This document shows positions 5,461 through 12,618 of a DNA stretch of 44,184 nucleotides, one piece after another (position 1 is the stretch's first letter; each line of letters opens with the position of its first letter). This DNA is from a virus. The notes under the pieces were generated by a model. The model was given only the letters and a program-made list of their open reading frames with translations, searched no databases and was not told the DNA's origin. The translations under genes were made by a program, and so were the position numbers. Where the stretch lies: positions 1 through 44,184 of IMG/VR virus record IMGVR_UViG_3300042301_001863. One strand, 5' to 3'.

Positions 5461-5796
5461 ATGCTTACACAGGAAAAGATCGACTCTCTCCCAGCGGATG
5501 TCCGCTTGCACATTGAAGTGCTTGACGCACACCTTGATGACGCTATTGCATCGTTGAGTCGTGGTGCAAAAACAATGCGTAATGCAAGGCAGAGAATCAT
5601 CGGGTTACAGTCTGTTGTTGCAAGTTTGGTTATCATCGCCGTCGGGTCATTGGTTATTGCAGGCATGGAGCACACAACCATGATGCAGACAGAAGTGGAA
5701 CGACAGCGCATATCCGAGGAATTGGATGAAGCACACGTCAACGCGGCATCTATGGGTTGTGACCTTGGACGGCACATCGAGAAGCCAATCAACTAA
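5461..5796 (+). CDS. Single-pass membrane protein with coiled-coil flanks
   Basis: A 111-residue protein with one clear transmembrane segment (VVASLVIIAVGSLVIAGM, about residues 49-66) between a helical N-terminal region (LHIEVLDAHLDDAIASL) and a Glu/Gln/Arg-rich C-terminal helix (QTEVERQRISEELDEAHV). The frame opens earlier at 5428, but the ATG at 5461 has AGGA at suitable distance. Its position among early genes makes a host-envelope role (such as exclusion or signalling) more likely than a holin, but this is a guess. Confidence 0.7.
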   Translation: MLTQEKIDSLPADVRLHIEVLDAHLDDAIASLSRGAKTMRNARQRIIGLQSVVASLVIIAVGSLVIAGMEHTTMMQTEVERQRISEELDEAHVNAASMGCDLGRHIEKPIN

Positions 5797-5803
5797 TGCA
5801 CAC

Positions 5804-5827
5804 GGGGGGCGCAAGTCCCCCACTTTT
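5804..5827 (+). terminator. Intrinsic terminator
   Basis: GGGGG / CCCCC (5805-5809 / 5817-5821) around a 7-nt loop, followed by ACTTTTT. It lies directly after the membrane-protein gene. Confidence 0.75.
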
Positions 5828-5860
5828 TACACATACAACGTTTGTATCGAGGAGTTAGTT

Positions 5861-6430
5861 ATGTTGAAGTTTGAGTTTCTTTACGATTCGCCGGTTAAGT
5901 GCGAGCATATGCAAGCCAAGCTGAACAAGAAGGCATCCCACCTTCTCAGTAAAACACTGATGCGCCGTACCTACTATGGGTCAATCATCAATGAGATCCC
6001 ATACGATGATGCAGCTGCAACGTCTGATGCACGTCAATTCTTTAATGCAGCAATGATGTGCTGTATCAAAGAGGAATGGGATGAGGCCCTTATGTGGTGG
6101 GCAATGGGCGATAAGTTGTGGGCATCTAGTAATGCCAGCCTCCTGTTTGAGCACAGCATGGATGTTCAAGTGAAGGTTGACACAATCATCAATTACGCCA
6201 CACTCAGTGTTGATAGTTGGATCAACACAATGTATGGCTCTTGCCACACAGAAACCGCCGTTGCACACATGAGAGTGCGCACGATCGATGCAACAAAACT
6301 TCACGAGCGACTCGAAGAGCTTAGATGGGAATGGCTCGCCCATTGCGCAGAGAAGAAGAAGGAACGGCGAGAGTTAGCACAATCGCTTGATGAACTGTGC
6401 AACTACACAGAAACAGGAGAAACAAAATGA
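5861..6430 (+). CDS. Unknown helical protein, Cys/Trp/Met-rich
   Basis: A 189-residue unrecognised protein. The chosen ATG at 5861 has AGGAG 7 nt upstream; the longer open frame would run through the terminator. It is largely helical, with a notable cluster FFNAAMMCCIKEEWDEALMW, then WWAMGDKLWAS, and a charged C-terminal helix (HCAEKKKERRELAQSL). The stop overlaps the next start (ATGA). It has no membrane segment or known motif. Confidence 0.7.
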   Translation: MLKFEFLYDSPVKCEHMQAKLNKKASHLLSKTLMRRTYYGSIINEIPYDDAAATSDARQFFNAAMMCCIKEEWDEALMWWAMGDKLWASSNASLLFEHSMDVQVKVDTIINYATLSVDSWINTMYGSCHTETAVAHMRVRTIDATKLHERLEELRWEWLAHCAEKKKERRELAQSLDELCNYTETGETK

Positions 6431-6861
6431 ACATATTCAAAAAGATGCAGACAGCCCACATGGCTAACCAAGTTAAGCGTGAACTCGAAAGAGTTATCAA
6501 GTCCATTGAAGTCGCAGCTGAAGAATGCGAATACAACAAGGATGAGATGCTCGACTGGCCCAAGTGGCCATACATGCTCATCACAGAAGACGATGAGGAG
6601 TATGTATGTACTCTCGATAACGTTGGAAAGAAGAACCTCATGCTCTTCATCACTGAAGAGGAAGCCAAGCAGTTTGGATGCCTGTTCGAAGCCATGACCA
6701 AGCAGAAATGCAAGGTTACACAGCCAGAGAAACTACTCTCTTTCAAGAGAGACTGCGTTCTCACCATTCACAACTGCGGATTCGAGATGTGGTACGGGAC
6801 ATACAAGTCACACACATTCATCGAAGAATTCAAGTCAATGAGGGCAACAGGCCTTATCTAG
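6427..6861 (+). CDS. Unknown acidic protein
   Basis: A 144-residue unrecognised protein, translationally coupled to the preceding gene by an ATGA overlap and also carrying GGAG upstream. An N-terminal helix (NQVKRELERVIKSIEVAAEE) precedes a mixed region with aromatic and Cys residues (WPKWPYMLITEDDEEYVC). Stretches such as NLMLFITEEEAKQF suggest an alpha/beta fold. A hairpin lies just after the stop. Confidence 0.7.
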   Translation: MNIFKKMQTAHMANQVKRELERVIKSIEVAAEECEYNKDEMLDWPKWPYMLITEDDEEYVCTLDNVGKKNLMLFITEEEAKQFGCLFEAMTKQKCKVTQPEKLLSFKRDCVLTIHNCGFEMWYGTYKSHTFIEEFKSMRATGLI

Positions 6862-6866
6862 ACGAA

Positions 6867-6887
6867 ACTTCTCCCTTGCGGAGAAGT
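6867..6887 (+). other. Hairpin ACTTCTCC-GGAGAAGT
   Basis: A perfect 8-bp stem with loop CTTGC immediately after a stop codon, without a T-run. The half-site resembles the TTCTCC inverted repeats at 4241-4276, so it may be a protein-binding or RNA-stability element rather than a terminator. Confidence 0.45.
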
Positions 6888-6927
6888 CTGTGAGAGTTGA
6901 CCGCCTTGCACTGATGAGTCAGGTCTA

Positions 6928-7143
6928 ATGGAAAACACCATGAAAACAAATGAGATTCTCGAAACACAGACACAGATCAACGAGTTGTCACGCGCTATGT
7001 ACAAGACTTGGTCACGTACAGGCGAGACACTCAAGGCTAATGAGGCACACCTCAAGAGCCTGTGCAACAAACTTGATCGCCTCATCGTTGAGGCACATCA
7101 GGCTGACAAAGAGGCACAAAAGCGTCGTAGATTAGGGGTCTAA
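6928..7143 (+). CDS. Small coiled-coil protein
   Basis: A 71-residue helical, charged protein (ETQTQINELSRAMYKTW, then LKSLCNKLDRLIVEAHQADK) ending in KRRRLGV. Unrecognised; it resembles short coiled-coil phage proteins. The start could be the ATG at 6928 or the one at 6940, since neither has a strong ribosome site. A weak inverted repeat (TGAGGGTT 7174-7181 / AACCCTCA 7193-7200) follows the gene. Confidence 0.6.
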   Translation: MENTMKTNEILETQTQINELSRAMYKTWSRTGETLKANEAHLKSLCNKLDRLIVEAHQADKEAQKRRRLGV

Positions 7144-7173
7144 ATTTTAGTACCCTCCCAAAAATAGTAAGGG

Positions 7174-7200
7174 TGAGGGTTGCAAATTTTGTAACCCTCA
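7174..7200 (+). terminator. Weak terminator-like hairpin
   Basis: TGAGGGTT / AACCCTCA encloses an 11-nt loop. Only a short T-rich stretch follows, so termination would be weak. Confidence 0.35.
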
Positions 7201-7205
7201 TTACA

Positions 7206-7234
7206 TTGAACAACAATAATCTTAACTATAAGAT
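7206..7234 (+). promoter_or_regulatory. Possible sigma70-type promoter
   Basis: TTGAAC (7206-7211) and TAAGAT (7229-7234) are spaced by 17 bp, after the hairpin at 7174-7200 and before the gene at 7249. Both boxes are imperfect. Confidence 0.35.
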
Positions 7235-7248
7235 TTAGGAACAACACA

Positions 7249-7737
7249 ATGATTCGAACAAAGCAGTTTAAGTGTGGCTGGCTAGTAACCACCACTGACA
7301 GTAGTGACAGTGGATACGATGACCATGATGTAACACTTCATGGTTTCTTTGACAACAAGCGTGATGCAGAAGCATGCCTTGTTCAACACTTGCCACAAAC
7401 TATTACAGGATGGTGCAAGCGCTATGAGCACTGGACCCAAGAACAGTACGATGAGATCCAGACGTTTGTAGACTTTAGTTTGTATCCAAACTTAAGGGTT
7501 TACCGAATAAATGATGATGAGGACTGCTTCCCTGCACTCTATGACCTCAACACCATTGAGTTGTATGAGCCTTTGCCCAAGTTAAATCAAGAGCAAATCA
7601 TCAAGCTTTACAACATGATGGGTGGACACTTTGATTGCTCAAGGCATTCAAGTTCCACAACAGAGATGGAATGGGTAGCCTGTATCCCAAACGGATACTA
7701 CAACAAGAACTACAGCAAAGGAAAACGAAATGCTTAG
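7249..7737 (+). CDS. Unknown acidic protein
   Basis: A 162-residue unrecognised protein, rich in Asp/Tyr/Thr with several Cys and His. TAGGA precedes the ATG. It opens a tightly overlapped run of genes (7249 to 8542 with overlaps of 3-8 nt). Segment HGFFDNKRDAEACLVQHLPQ suggests a small alpha/beta domain, but no motif is diagnostic. Confidence 0.7.
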   Translation: MIRTKQFKCGWLVTTTDSSDSGYDDHDVTLHGFFDNKRDAEACLVQHLPQTITGWCKRYEHWTQEQYDEIQTFVDFSLYPNLRVYRINDDEDCFPALYDLNTIELYEPLPKLNQEQIIKLYNMMGGHFDCSRHSSSTTEMEWVACIPNGYYNKNYSKGKRNA

Positions 7738-8044
7738 TGTAGGACAACGAGTTCGCAATGTACGTCGCCCCGATGTTATCGGGGTGGTTGTATCTTTAGA
7801 TGCTCCCAATAACAAATGGGCAGCTAGACCACAAGACCATCGAGTAATGGTCAGGTACCCACGCCTCACGCTTACCTCTAACGGTAAGTGGAAGGGAGGC
7901 GAGCTTGATGAACTCCCTAACGATCTATTACCTACAGGGGAGCCAGTTCATGAGGCGTTTGCTAGTTATAAGCGCAGTGGTGATGAGGGCGGTGTCGGCG
8001 CTCGCATTGCTGCGTATGACAGAAAGAAGAGGCGTAGCAGATGA
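7730..8044 (+). CDS. Unknown basic protein, possible SH3/KOW-like beta domain
   Basis: A 104-residue protein whose first half (VGQRVRNVRRPDVIGVVVSL, then HRVMVRYP) has the look of a small beta-barrel in which a turn reads 'V-G-x-x-V', as in KOW/SH3-like domains; this is only a resemblance. The C-terminus is strongly basic (YDRKKRRSR), consistent with nucleic-acid binding. It overlaps its neighbours by 8 nt upstream and ATGA downstream. Confidence 0.6.
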   Translation: MLSVGQRVRNVRRPDVIGVVVSLDAPNNKWAARPQDHRVMVRYPRLTLTSNGKWKGGELDELPNDLLPTGEPVHEAFASYKRSGDEGGVGARIAAYDRKKRRSR

Positions 8045-8154
8045 TTATCATTGCATGCGTTTGCGTTGCTATGTTGTCCATCCTGTTTTTAATAGGATGG
8101 TTTTTTAATACCATTGAGGTTGCACAGAAAGAGATAGATAACAAAGATGAATAA
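8041..8154 (+). CDS. Tiny single-pass membrane protein (37 aa)
   Basis: A 37-residue protein too short for normal ORF calling. Residues 2-24 form one hydrophobic helix (MIIIACVCVAMLSILFLIGW then FF), followed by a charged tail (EVAQKEIDNKDE). Its ATG overlaps the upstream stop (ATGA) and its end overlaps the next ATG by 8 nt, so it sits exactly in the operon with coupling on both sides. The function is unknown; small early membrane proteins in phages often alter the host envelope or block superinfection. Confidence 0.7.
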   Translation: MIIIACVCVAMLSILFLIGWFFNTIEVAQKEIDNKDE

Positions 8155-8542
8155 ACAGATTATTAGTGCGCATGAACTTGCACGTAACGTAATCAAGGCT
8201 TACGAGATAGCTGACGCTCTTATTACGGGCGTTGAGTTCCATAACTCAGAGAATGGCAGGTCAAAGCACAGAATTAATATTAATGGCACTCTTGAGGTGC
8301 GATTGTATATGCACTATGAGCTTATGGCTCCCGCTGTGTACAACATCTATATTCAAATACATGATGACAAATGGGCACTCACAACACATGGTTACCTTGA
8401 TGAGGTCAATGTCGAGTATTCAAGTACTAATACTGACATGGCTTACAACTATCTTAACCTCAAAGAGTGGGTGAATGACTTTGTCGCCACTGTCTATCAA
8501 CTCAAGGTTGCAGAAGTACACGGCATCGTAATCGTTCCTTAG
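8147..8542 (+). CDS. Unknown protein upstream of pseudoknot A
   Basis: A 131-residue unrecognised protein with predicted strands (VRLYMHYELM, VYNIYIQIHDD, VAEVHGIVIVP) and an N-terminal helix. Its TAG stop is followed 6 nt later by the first copy of the repeated RNA pseudoknot, and the downstream gene is in the same frame with no other stop between them. Confidence 0.7.
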   Translation: MNKQIISAHELARNVIKAYEIADALITGVEFHNSENGRSKHRININGTLEVRLYMHYELMAPAVYNIYIQIHDDKWALTTHGYLDEVNVEYSSTNTDMAYNYLNLKEWVNDFVATVYQLKVAEVHGIVIVP

Positions 8543-8548
8543 TTACAT

Positions 8549-8577
8549 GTGAGGGATGCGTCTCACCAACAACGCAT
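8549..8577 (+). promoter_or_regulatory. Repeated H-type RNA pseudoknot, copy A
   Basis: A 29-nt element: stem 1 GTGAG/CTCAC (8549-8553 / 8562-8566), loop GG, stem 2 ATGCG/CGCAT (8556-8560 / 8573-8577), one bridging T, and an A-rich crossing loop CAACAA. It starts 6 nt after a stop codon and ends 13 nt before the next ATG. Copies B and C share the architecture, with a compensatory change in the outer stem 2 pair (A-T here, G-C there). Confidence 0.75.
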
Positions 8578-8590
8578 GAAAGAGAACACA

Positions 8591-8815
8591 ATGACATTAG
8601 AACAAAAGAAAGTTGCCTACTGGAAGTGGGTCAACGATATGGTTTTGATTAACATGATGGCAAACATGGGTTTGCATAAGAAACATCGCAGTGATTTCCA
8701 ATCAGAGCTTCCAGATACTGATGATGTTGAGACACAGTATCAATTCATGCTCAACTACAACACCAACAAAGCACAAGAGCTTAACCGTCAACGTGCAGAA
8801 TTACGAGGATATTAA
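8591..8815 (+). CDS. Unknown small protein downstream of pseudoknot A
   Basis: A 74-residue helical charged protein (TLEQKKVAYWKWVNDMVL at the N-terminus), unrecognised. I start it at the ATG following AAAGAGAACACA, because the same AAAGA-AACACA-ATG context follows pseudoknot C; earlier in-frame starts would fall inside the pseudoknot. It lacks a clear Shine-Dalgarno. Confidence 0.65.
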   Translation: MTLEQKKVAYWKWVNDMVLINMMANMGLHKKHRSDFQSELPDTDDVETQYQFMLNYNTNKAQELNRQRAELRGY

Positions 8816-8816
8816 T

Positions 8817-9134
8817 ATGCCACCACTACATCACTACAAGAGAATTATTCTCAATTTCGCCTACCTCCACATCCATCCCGGTGGTGGACTAGAGAAAACT
8901 ATACTGTTAGCACCAAGTTTTCAACGCTTTCTAGATCGTGAGGCACGTCAACACTGTGCTGAGTTACTTGACTTTATTGATGCTCATGTTCCACATGATG
9001 CACGTAACAGGCAAGGCTTTGACATCTGGCACAATGCGGAACCTACAGATAGCGAGCGAGTTGTTTACAAGCAGTGGCTTGACGCAATCACGCCAATGCC
9101 ACGAGGATGGGAGGAGGTAGACACAAGTGCCTAG
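8817..9134 (+). CDS. Unknown protein
   Basis: A 105-residue unrecognised protein with several His and Trp (HHYKRIILNFAYLHIHPGGG, then QGFDIWHNAEPTDSE). The ATG at 8817, one base after the previous stop, has GAGGA upstream; the longer open frame has no ribosome site. It is mostly helical after residue 30. Confidence 0.65.
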   Translation: MPPLHHYKRIILNFAYLHIHPGGGLEKTILLAPSFQRFLDREARQHCAELLDFIDAHVPHDARNRQGFDIWHNAEPTDSERVVYKQWLDAITPMPRGWEEVDTSA

Positions 9135-9375
9135 GTATACATACCACAATCAACAGTATGACTTTCAGGGCCGAGCAATCGGCCCTGTTGGTGTCTTTCA
9201 TAATGCCACTGTTGCAAAAACAGTGGCTCGTTATCTTGTATACATGCAACCAGAAATCATGCACATTAGGATTTCAAGATGCCTTGAGCATACATATGAA
9301 TTTGAGCCGTTCATGATTGTTTACATGAACATCGTAACTGACAAAGCTAAAGTAAGTAGAAGGAAAGTATTTTAA
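9127..9375 (+). CDS. Unknown small protein with GTG start
   Basis: An 82-residue protein starting at GTG, with GGAGGAGG upstream, overlapping the previous gene by 8 nt. The first part is beta-rich (PRYTYHNQQYDFQGRAIGPV), followed by a helix with ATVAKTVARYLVYM. Unrecognised. Confidence 0.55.
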   Translation: MPRYTYHNQQYDFQGRAIGPVGVFHNATVAKTVARYLVYMQPEIMHIRISRCLEHTYEFEPFMIVYMNIVTDKAKVSRRKVF

Positions 9376-9376
9376 A

Positions 9377-9640
9377 ATGAGATTTGTACCTGTAGTGTTG
9401 TACGGTTCACTCGTACTTGAAGCGTTATTGCAAGAACAATTAATAACAAAAGATCATTACGATCATATGTGGGAACGGTTTAAAGATCTTAGCAACCAAC
9501 TCAATTATGTGTTAATTGATCTTGATGAGGTGACTCTTAATCTTGAGCAAATTGAATCAGAAATGATAATGAATTACATAAGAACCAGAGAAAACATAAC
9601 GGACCACGAGTTTTCGTTCAATATCAAAATCGCTATCTAA
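9377..9640 (+). CDS. Unknown small acidic helical protein
   Basis: An 87-residue protein, acidic in the second half (LIDLDEVTLNLEQIESEMIM). AGAAGGAAAG precedes the ATG. Pseudoknot copy B begins 7 nt after its stop. Unrecognised. Confidence 0.65.
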   Translation: MRFVPVVLYGSLVLEALLQEQLITKDHYDHMWERFKDLSNQLNYVLIDLDEVTLNLEQIESEMIMNYIRTRENITDHEFSFNIKIAI

Positions 9641-9647
9641 TGTTTGT

Positions 9648-9676
9648 GTGAGGGGTGCGCCTCACTAACAACGCAC
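9648..9676 (+). promoter_or_regulatory. Repeated H-type RNA pseudoknot, copy B
   Basis: A 29-nt element: stem 1 GTGAG/CTCAC (9648-9652 / 9661-9665), loop GG, stem 2 GTGCG/CGCAC (9655-9659 / 9672-9676), bridging C and crossing loop TAACAA. It lies 7 nt after a stop codon and 16 nt before the next ATG. Confidence 0.75.
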
Positions 9677-9692
9677 AGAAAGAAACATAATC

Positions 9693-10184
9693 ATGTCTAT
9701 CGAATTGTACACAAAGTATTTCCGCGAAGCTCTTCTCGCTGTTCCTGCAAAATTAGCAGACGGTACATTGCCTTCATATGGTGGATACTACACCACATCA
9801 CATTCAGATGCCGTTGAACTCAACGGTCATCTCATCCAAATGCATTACGATCTGCGAATGGATGTAGCGGATGGTCAAGAGAAGACTCTTCACCCTGTTC
9901 CTCTTGTACAGATTGAAGTCAGAATGACACTGCGTCCTGATAAGGATAACCGTGATACATCTTCAATGATGAGCAAGATTATCAAGGTTCAGTTGAACTC
10001 TGAAACTCTTGAAGAGCAGATCGATGAGGCGATCCAAACACTGGAAAGAGTCATCATTGATGTCAAGTTGCCTATCATTGCCTTTGACTTCTGGAAGTAT
10101 GTTGCTACTGCAATGCCAGACTTTGAAGGTCAAGTGAGGAAGACTTGTGTTCGTAACCACCAGAGATTAACCCTCAAGGATTAA
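9693..10184 (+). CDS. Unknown protein downstream of pseudoknot B
   Basis: A 163-residue unrecognised protein. A beta-rich centre (HLIQMHYDLRMDV, VPLVQIEVRMTLRPDKDN) is followed by a helical region (EEQIDEAIQTLERVIIDV). The leader between pseudoknot and ATG has only AAAGAAA in place of a Shine-Dalgarno. Its stop is 6 nt before pseudoknot C, so this gene has the element on both sides. Confidence 0.7.
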   Translation: MSIELYTKYFREALLAVPAKLADGTLPSYGGYYTTSHSDAVELNGHLIQMHYDLRMDVADGQEKTLHPVPLVQIEVRMTLRPDKDNRDTSSMMSKIIKVQLNSETLEEQIDEAIQTLERVIIDVKLPIIAFDFWKYVATAMPDFEGQVRKTCVRNHQRLTLKD

Positions 10185-10190
10185 TTAGAT

Positions 10191-10219
10191 GTGAGGGGTG
10201 CGACTCACTGACAACGCAC
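10191..10219 (+). promoter_or_regulatory. Repeated H-type RNA pseudoknot, copy C
   Basis: A 29-nt element: stem 1 GTGAG/CTCAC (10191-10195 / 10204-10208), loop GG, stem 2 GTGCG/CGCAC (10198-10202 / 10215-10219), bridging A and crossing loop TGACAA. It lies 6 nt after a stop codon and 23 nt before the preferred ATG (8 nt before an alternative ATG at 10228). Confidence 0.75.
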
Positions 10220-10242
10220 ACTACACAATGAAAGACAACACA

Positions 10243-10488
10243 ATGGAAAAAGTTATTTGCTTGGTAAGCGTAGAGATGTTCAATGCACCGGGAATGCTCC
10301 GGTGGGCACGTCACTTTTACCGCATGACTAACTGCTCAAAGAAAGATAAGAAATATTTTTTGGGTGTCATGGAAGCATGGGTGACAGACAAAGCAACTGC
10401 TAAATACTGCCTTGAATGTCCTGATGATGTCATTCAATGGGATGACACAGCACAAACAGCAACAATAACAATAAAGGTAACAAAATGA
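10243..10488 (+). CDS. Unknown small protein downstream of pseudoknot C
   Basis: An 81-residue protein, unrecognised, starting with a strand (KVICLVSVEMF) and ending in a Thr-rich strand (TAQTATITIKVTK). The ATG at 10243 follows AAAGACAACACA as in gene 8591; the upstream ATG at 10228 would add five residues. Its stop overlaps the next start (ATGA). Confidence 0.65.
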   Translation: MEKVICLVSVEMFNAPGMLRWARHFYRMTNCSKKDKKYFLGVMEAWVTDKATAKYCLECPDDVIQWDDTAQTATITIKVTK

Positions 10489-10802
10489 GTTTTGAATTTA
10501 GACCTATCAAATACACGTTTTGGAACACGTTCGGGGATAACACCCCGAACGATTTGGTTTGTACGTATATCGAACCGCATTACGGCAACCCATGTTTCAT
10601 CAAAATAAGACGTAGGCTTGCAACTGAAATCGGATGTAAGAGACTACGTCAAGGTGTAGAGTGGCACGTCAATGATACTGACTGCTCTATGTGGAGTGAA
10701 AGACACGCGGTAATTGGTTTTGCTGAAGTGTTAGCACCTGTGACTGTAGTGTCAAAAGCACAAGCACTGGCGGTGTGTGAGTTTATGGAGTTAAAAGCAT
10801 GA
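10485..10802 (+). CDS. Unknown protein
   Basis: A 105-residue unrecognised protein, aromatic and Cys-containing (FRPIKYTFWNTFGDN, then YGNPCFIKIRRRLA). The second half contains VIGFAEVLAPVTVVSKAQAL, suggesting an alpha/beta fold. It is coupled to both neighbours by 4-nt overlaps, with AAAGG as ribosome site. Confidence 0.65.
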   Translation: MSFEFRPIKYTFWNTFGDNTPNDLVCTYIEPHYGNPCFIKIRRRLATEIGCKRLRQGVEWHVNDTDCSMWSERHAVIGFAEVLAPVTVVSKAQALAVCEFMELKA

Positions 10803-11197
10803 GTGACAACATAATGATACAAGCATGGAATGAGATTATGACAGATGCACAAGAAGCTGAGGAGTGCATTGTGTCCATGTATAGCATTGAGCCGTATTAT
10901 GGTGGCCCAGAGGAAGGAGGTTGGTGGGGCAACCTGTACATACTCAGAGAATATGTACGATGTAGCAATCGTGAAGCAGCAGAGAGTCTACGAACAAAAC
11001 TGCAAGAGAGATGTTCACAATTAAATTATGAAGCAAAAATAGCAGATGGGGAACACTGCTTACGTCAGATCGAACGTGCTGATGCACGAGGTTTAGACGT
11101 CGATGACTATAATTATGATGGACCAAGTTCATACAATGTAATCATCGAGAAGTTTCCCGGTGAGAATCAAGTAACAGAAAGATCACATTACGAATAA
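10799..11197 (+). CDS. Unknown acidic protein
   Basis: A 132-residue acidic protein with a Gly/Trp-rich turn (YYGGPEEGGWWGNLYILREY) and a following helix rich in Arg/Glu/Ser. The stop overlaps the next ATG by one base. GGAG lies upstream of the start. Unrecognised. Confidence 0.65.
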   Translation: MSDNIMIQAWNEIMTDAQEAEECIVSMYSIEPYYGGPEEGGWWGNLYILREYVRCSNREAAESLRTKLQERCSQLNYEAKIADGEHCLRQIERADARGLDVDDYNYDGPSSYNVIIEKFPGENQVTERSHYE

Positions 11198-11706
11198 TGC
11201 CACTCAAGAAACTGACGCCTGAGCAAACAGAATCAATACGTCATCAAGCAAACAACGGCGTAAGTGTAATTGCACTCGCAGCTAAATACAAAGTGTCTGA
11301 ACAACACATATACAGAATTAAAAGTAATCAACGACGAGACAGAAAGACAAAACAAATGAGTACATACAACGGCTGGACTAATTACGCGACATGGTTGTTT
11401 TACCTGCATCATCAAGAGCAAGTAGAGAACTGGTATTACGATGAGCCAGCAAGCACACGCAAAAACCTTGATGAAACACATCTTCAAAATTACTTTGAGG
11501 AAATGTATGGCGAGCTGATTGATGGCGTCGCAAACATTTATATCACTGACGTTCTCAACAATGAGTTGCGTGATGTGAATTGGAGGGAGGTGATGAAGAC
11601 ACTACGAGAAGAAGACGAATCTACTGACGCCAACTGGACAGAAGAAACACAAATACAAAACTACATGGATCATGTAGCAGAAAACAAAGATAGAGAGAGA
11701 AACTAA
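11197..11706 (+). CDS. HTH domain fused to a phage 'NGWTNYATW' domain
   Basis: A 169-residue two-part protein. Residues 1-50 (LTPEQTESIRHQANNGVSVI then ALAAKYKVSEQHIYRIK) form a Hin/resolvase-like helix-turn-helix with a basic tail QRRDRKTK. From residue 54 (MSTYNGWTNYATWLFYLHH) it matches the short 'NGWTNYxTW' module common in phage genomes (DUF7249-like), usually a stand-alone protein. An internal ATG at that junction could give a separate shorter product. The role may be DNA-binding regulation; the second module has no known activity. Confidence 0.65.
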   Translation: MPLKKLTPEQTESIRHQANNGVSVIALAAKYKVSEQHIYRIKSNQRRDRKTKQMSTYNGWTNYATWLFYLHHQEQVENWYYDEPASTRKNLDETHLQNYFEEMYGELIDGVANIYITDVLNNELRDVNWREVMKTLREEDESTDANWTEETQIQNYMDHVAENKDRERN

Positions 11707-12599
11707 TGACAGCACAACAATACCTCGCTAAGTTCGGGCTGGATGCAAATCCAGCCCTTTTCACCAATGTACACAATGGCAAACACATGAAGCCCAAGTA
11801 CAACTCTTATTGCATATACGATGGCGTTAGCCAGCTAGATCGACGATCTCGCATCATATGCGTCATGTCTAATTGCCAGACCAACAACGAGGACTGGAAC
11901 ATCAAAACTGGTGACATGATTCAGACATACATCATTATGCGTGATGTACATCCACAGGTTGCCATTGACCAACTACTCGACGGTTGCATCTGTGGTAACT
12001 GCACACATCGTAAGCGACGCAAGCGCCACACGCGCACTGCCAAAGTCAAAGATGTACGCACTTGCTATGTCAACATCGGCAAGGGCACATCCGCTGTGTG
12101 GGAATCATTTCAGCGAGGCAACATACCTATTATCACTAGTACTGTTGCAGCCACTATTCAATTAGTTGCTGGCAAGAAGTTGCGCATGGGTACATACGGT
12201 GACCCTGTAGCCGTACCATTCCCTATATGGGGTGACATGTTGCGCTATGAGATTGGTCATACTGGCTATACACATCAATGGCGTATGCCAATAGCACAAC
12301 CATTCCGTGGTGTGCTTCAAGCGTCATGCGATTCTTACATTGATCGATGGGAAGCCAAAGAGGCTGGCTGGGGTACATTCCTAGTTCGTCCACACGATGG
12401 CTATATTGACAGACGCCACACTGCGTATGCTCGTGGTTGCAAGCAGTGTCCTAGTGATCCATTTATTAATGAGATGCGAGCAATGCGCAATATGCTACCT
12501 ATGCATACAACGTGCGACACCTGCCCTGCATCTTTACGTTGTGATGGCGATAGTGATATCGTCATCCGTGCCCATGGCTCAGCTGCGCTGTGGGTTTAA
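11706..12599 (+). CDS. DUF7227-like Cys-rich phage protein
   Basis: A 297-residue protein. Landmarks are CICGNC (near residue 95), TCYVNIGKGTSAVW, LRMGTYGDPVAVPFPIW, HTGYTHQWR, WGTFLVRP, GCKQCP, TTCDTCPASLRCDGD and IVIRAHGS. This set of landmarks is that of a phage family I know as DUF7227, found widely in phages without a proven function; the paired cysteines suggest metal or Fe-S binding. The N-terminal 90 residues, including VMSNCQTNNEDWNIKTGDM, appear to be an added domain. The end of the gene is followed by GGAG for the next. Confidence 0.6.
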   Translation: MTAQQYLAKFGLDANPALFTNVHNGKHMKPKYNSYCIYDGVSQLDRRSRIICVMSNCQTNNEDWNIKTGDMIQTYIIMRDVHPQVAIDQLLDGCICGNCTHRKRRKRHTRTAKVKDVRTCYVNIGKGTSAVWESFQRGNIPIITSTVAATIQLVAGKKLRMGTYGDPVAVPFPIWGDMLRYEIGHTGYTHQWRMPIAQPFRGVLQASCDSYIDRWEAKEAGWGTFLVRPHDGYIDRRHTAYARGCKQCPSDPFINEMRAMRNMLPMHTTCDTCPASLRCDGDSDIVIRAHGSAALWV

Positions 12600-12618
12600 T
12601 TAAACAAAGGAGATAAAC

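Noticed and set aside
5461-5796. Holin call for the single-pass membrane protein
   Set aside because: It lies in the early block, far from the endolysin and on the other strand, and one helix with coiled-coil flanks is not diagnostic.
8540-8577. Stop-codon readthrough driven by the pseudoknot: gene 8147 and gene 8591 are in the same frame, separated by one TAG with a pseudoknot 6 nt downstream
   Set aside because: At copies B and C the downstream gene is not in frame with the upstream gene (and C meets a TGA), so readthrough cannot be the shared function. It remains possible for copy A alone.
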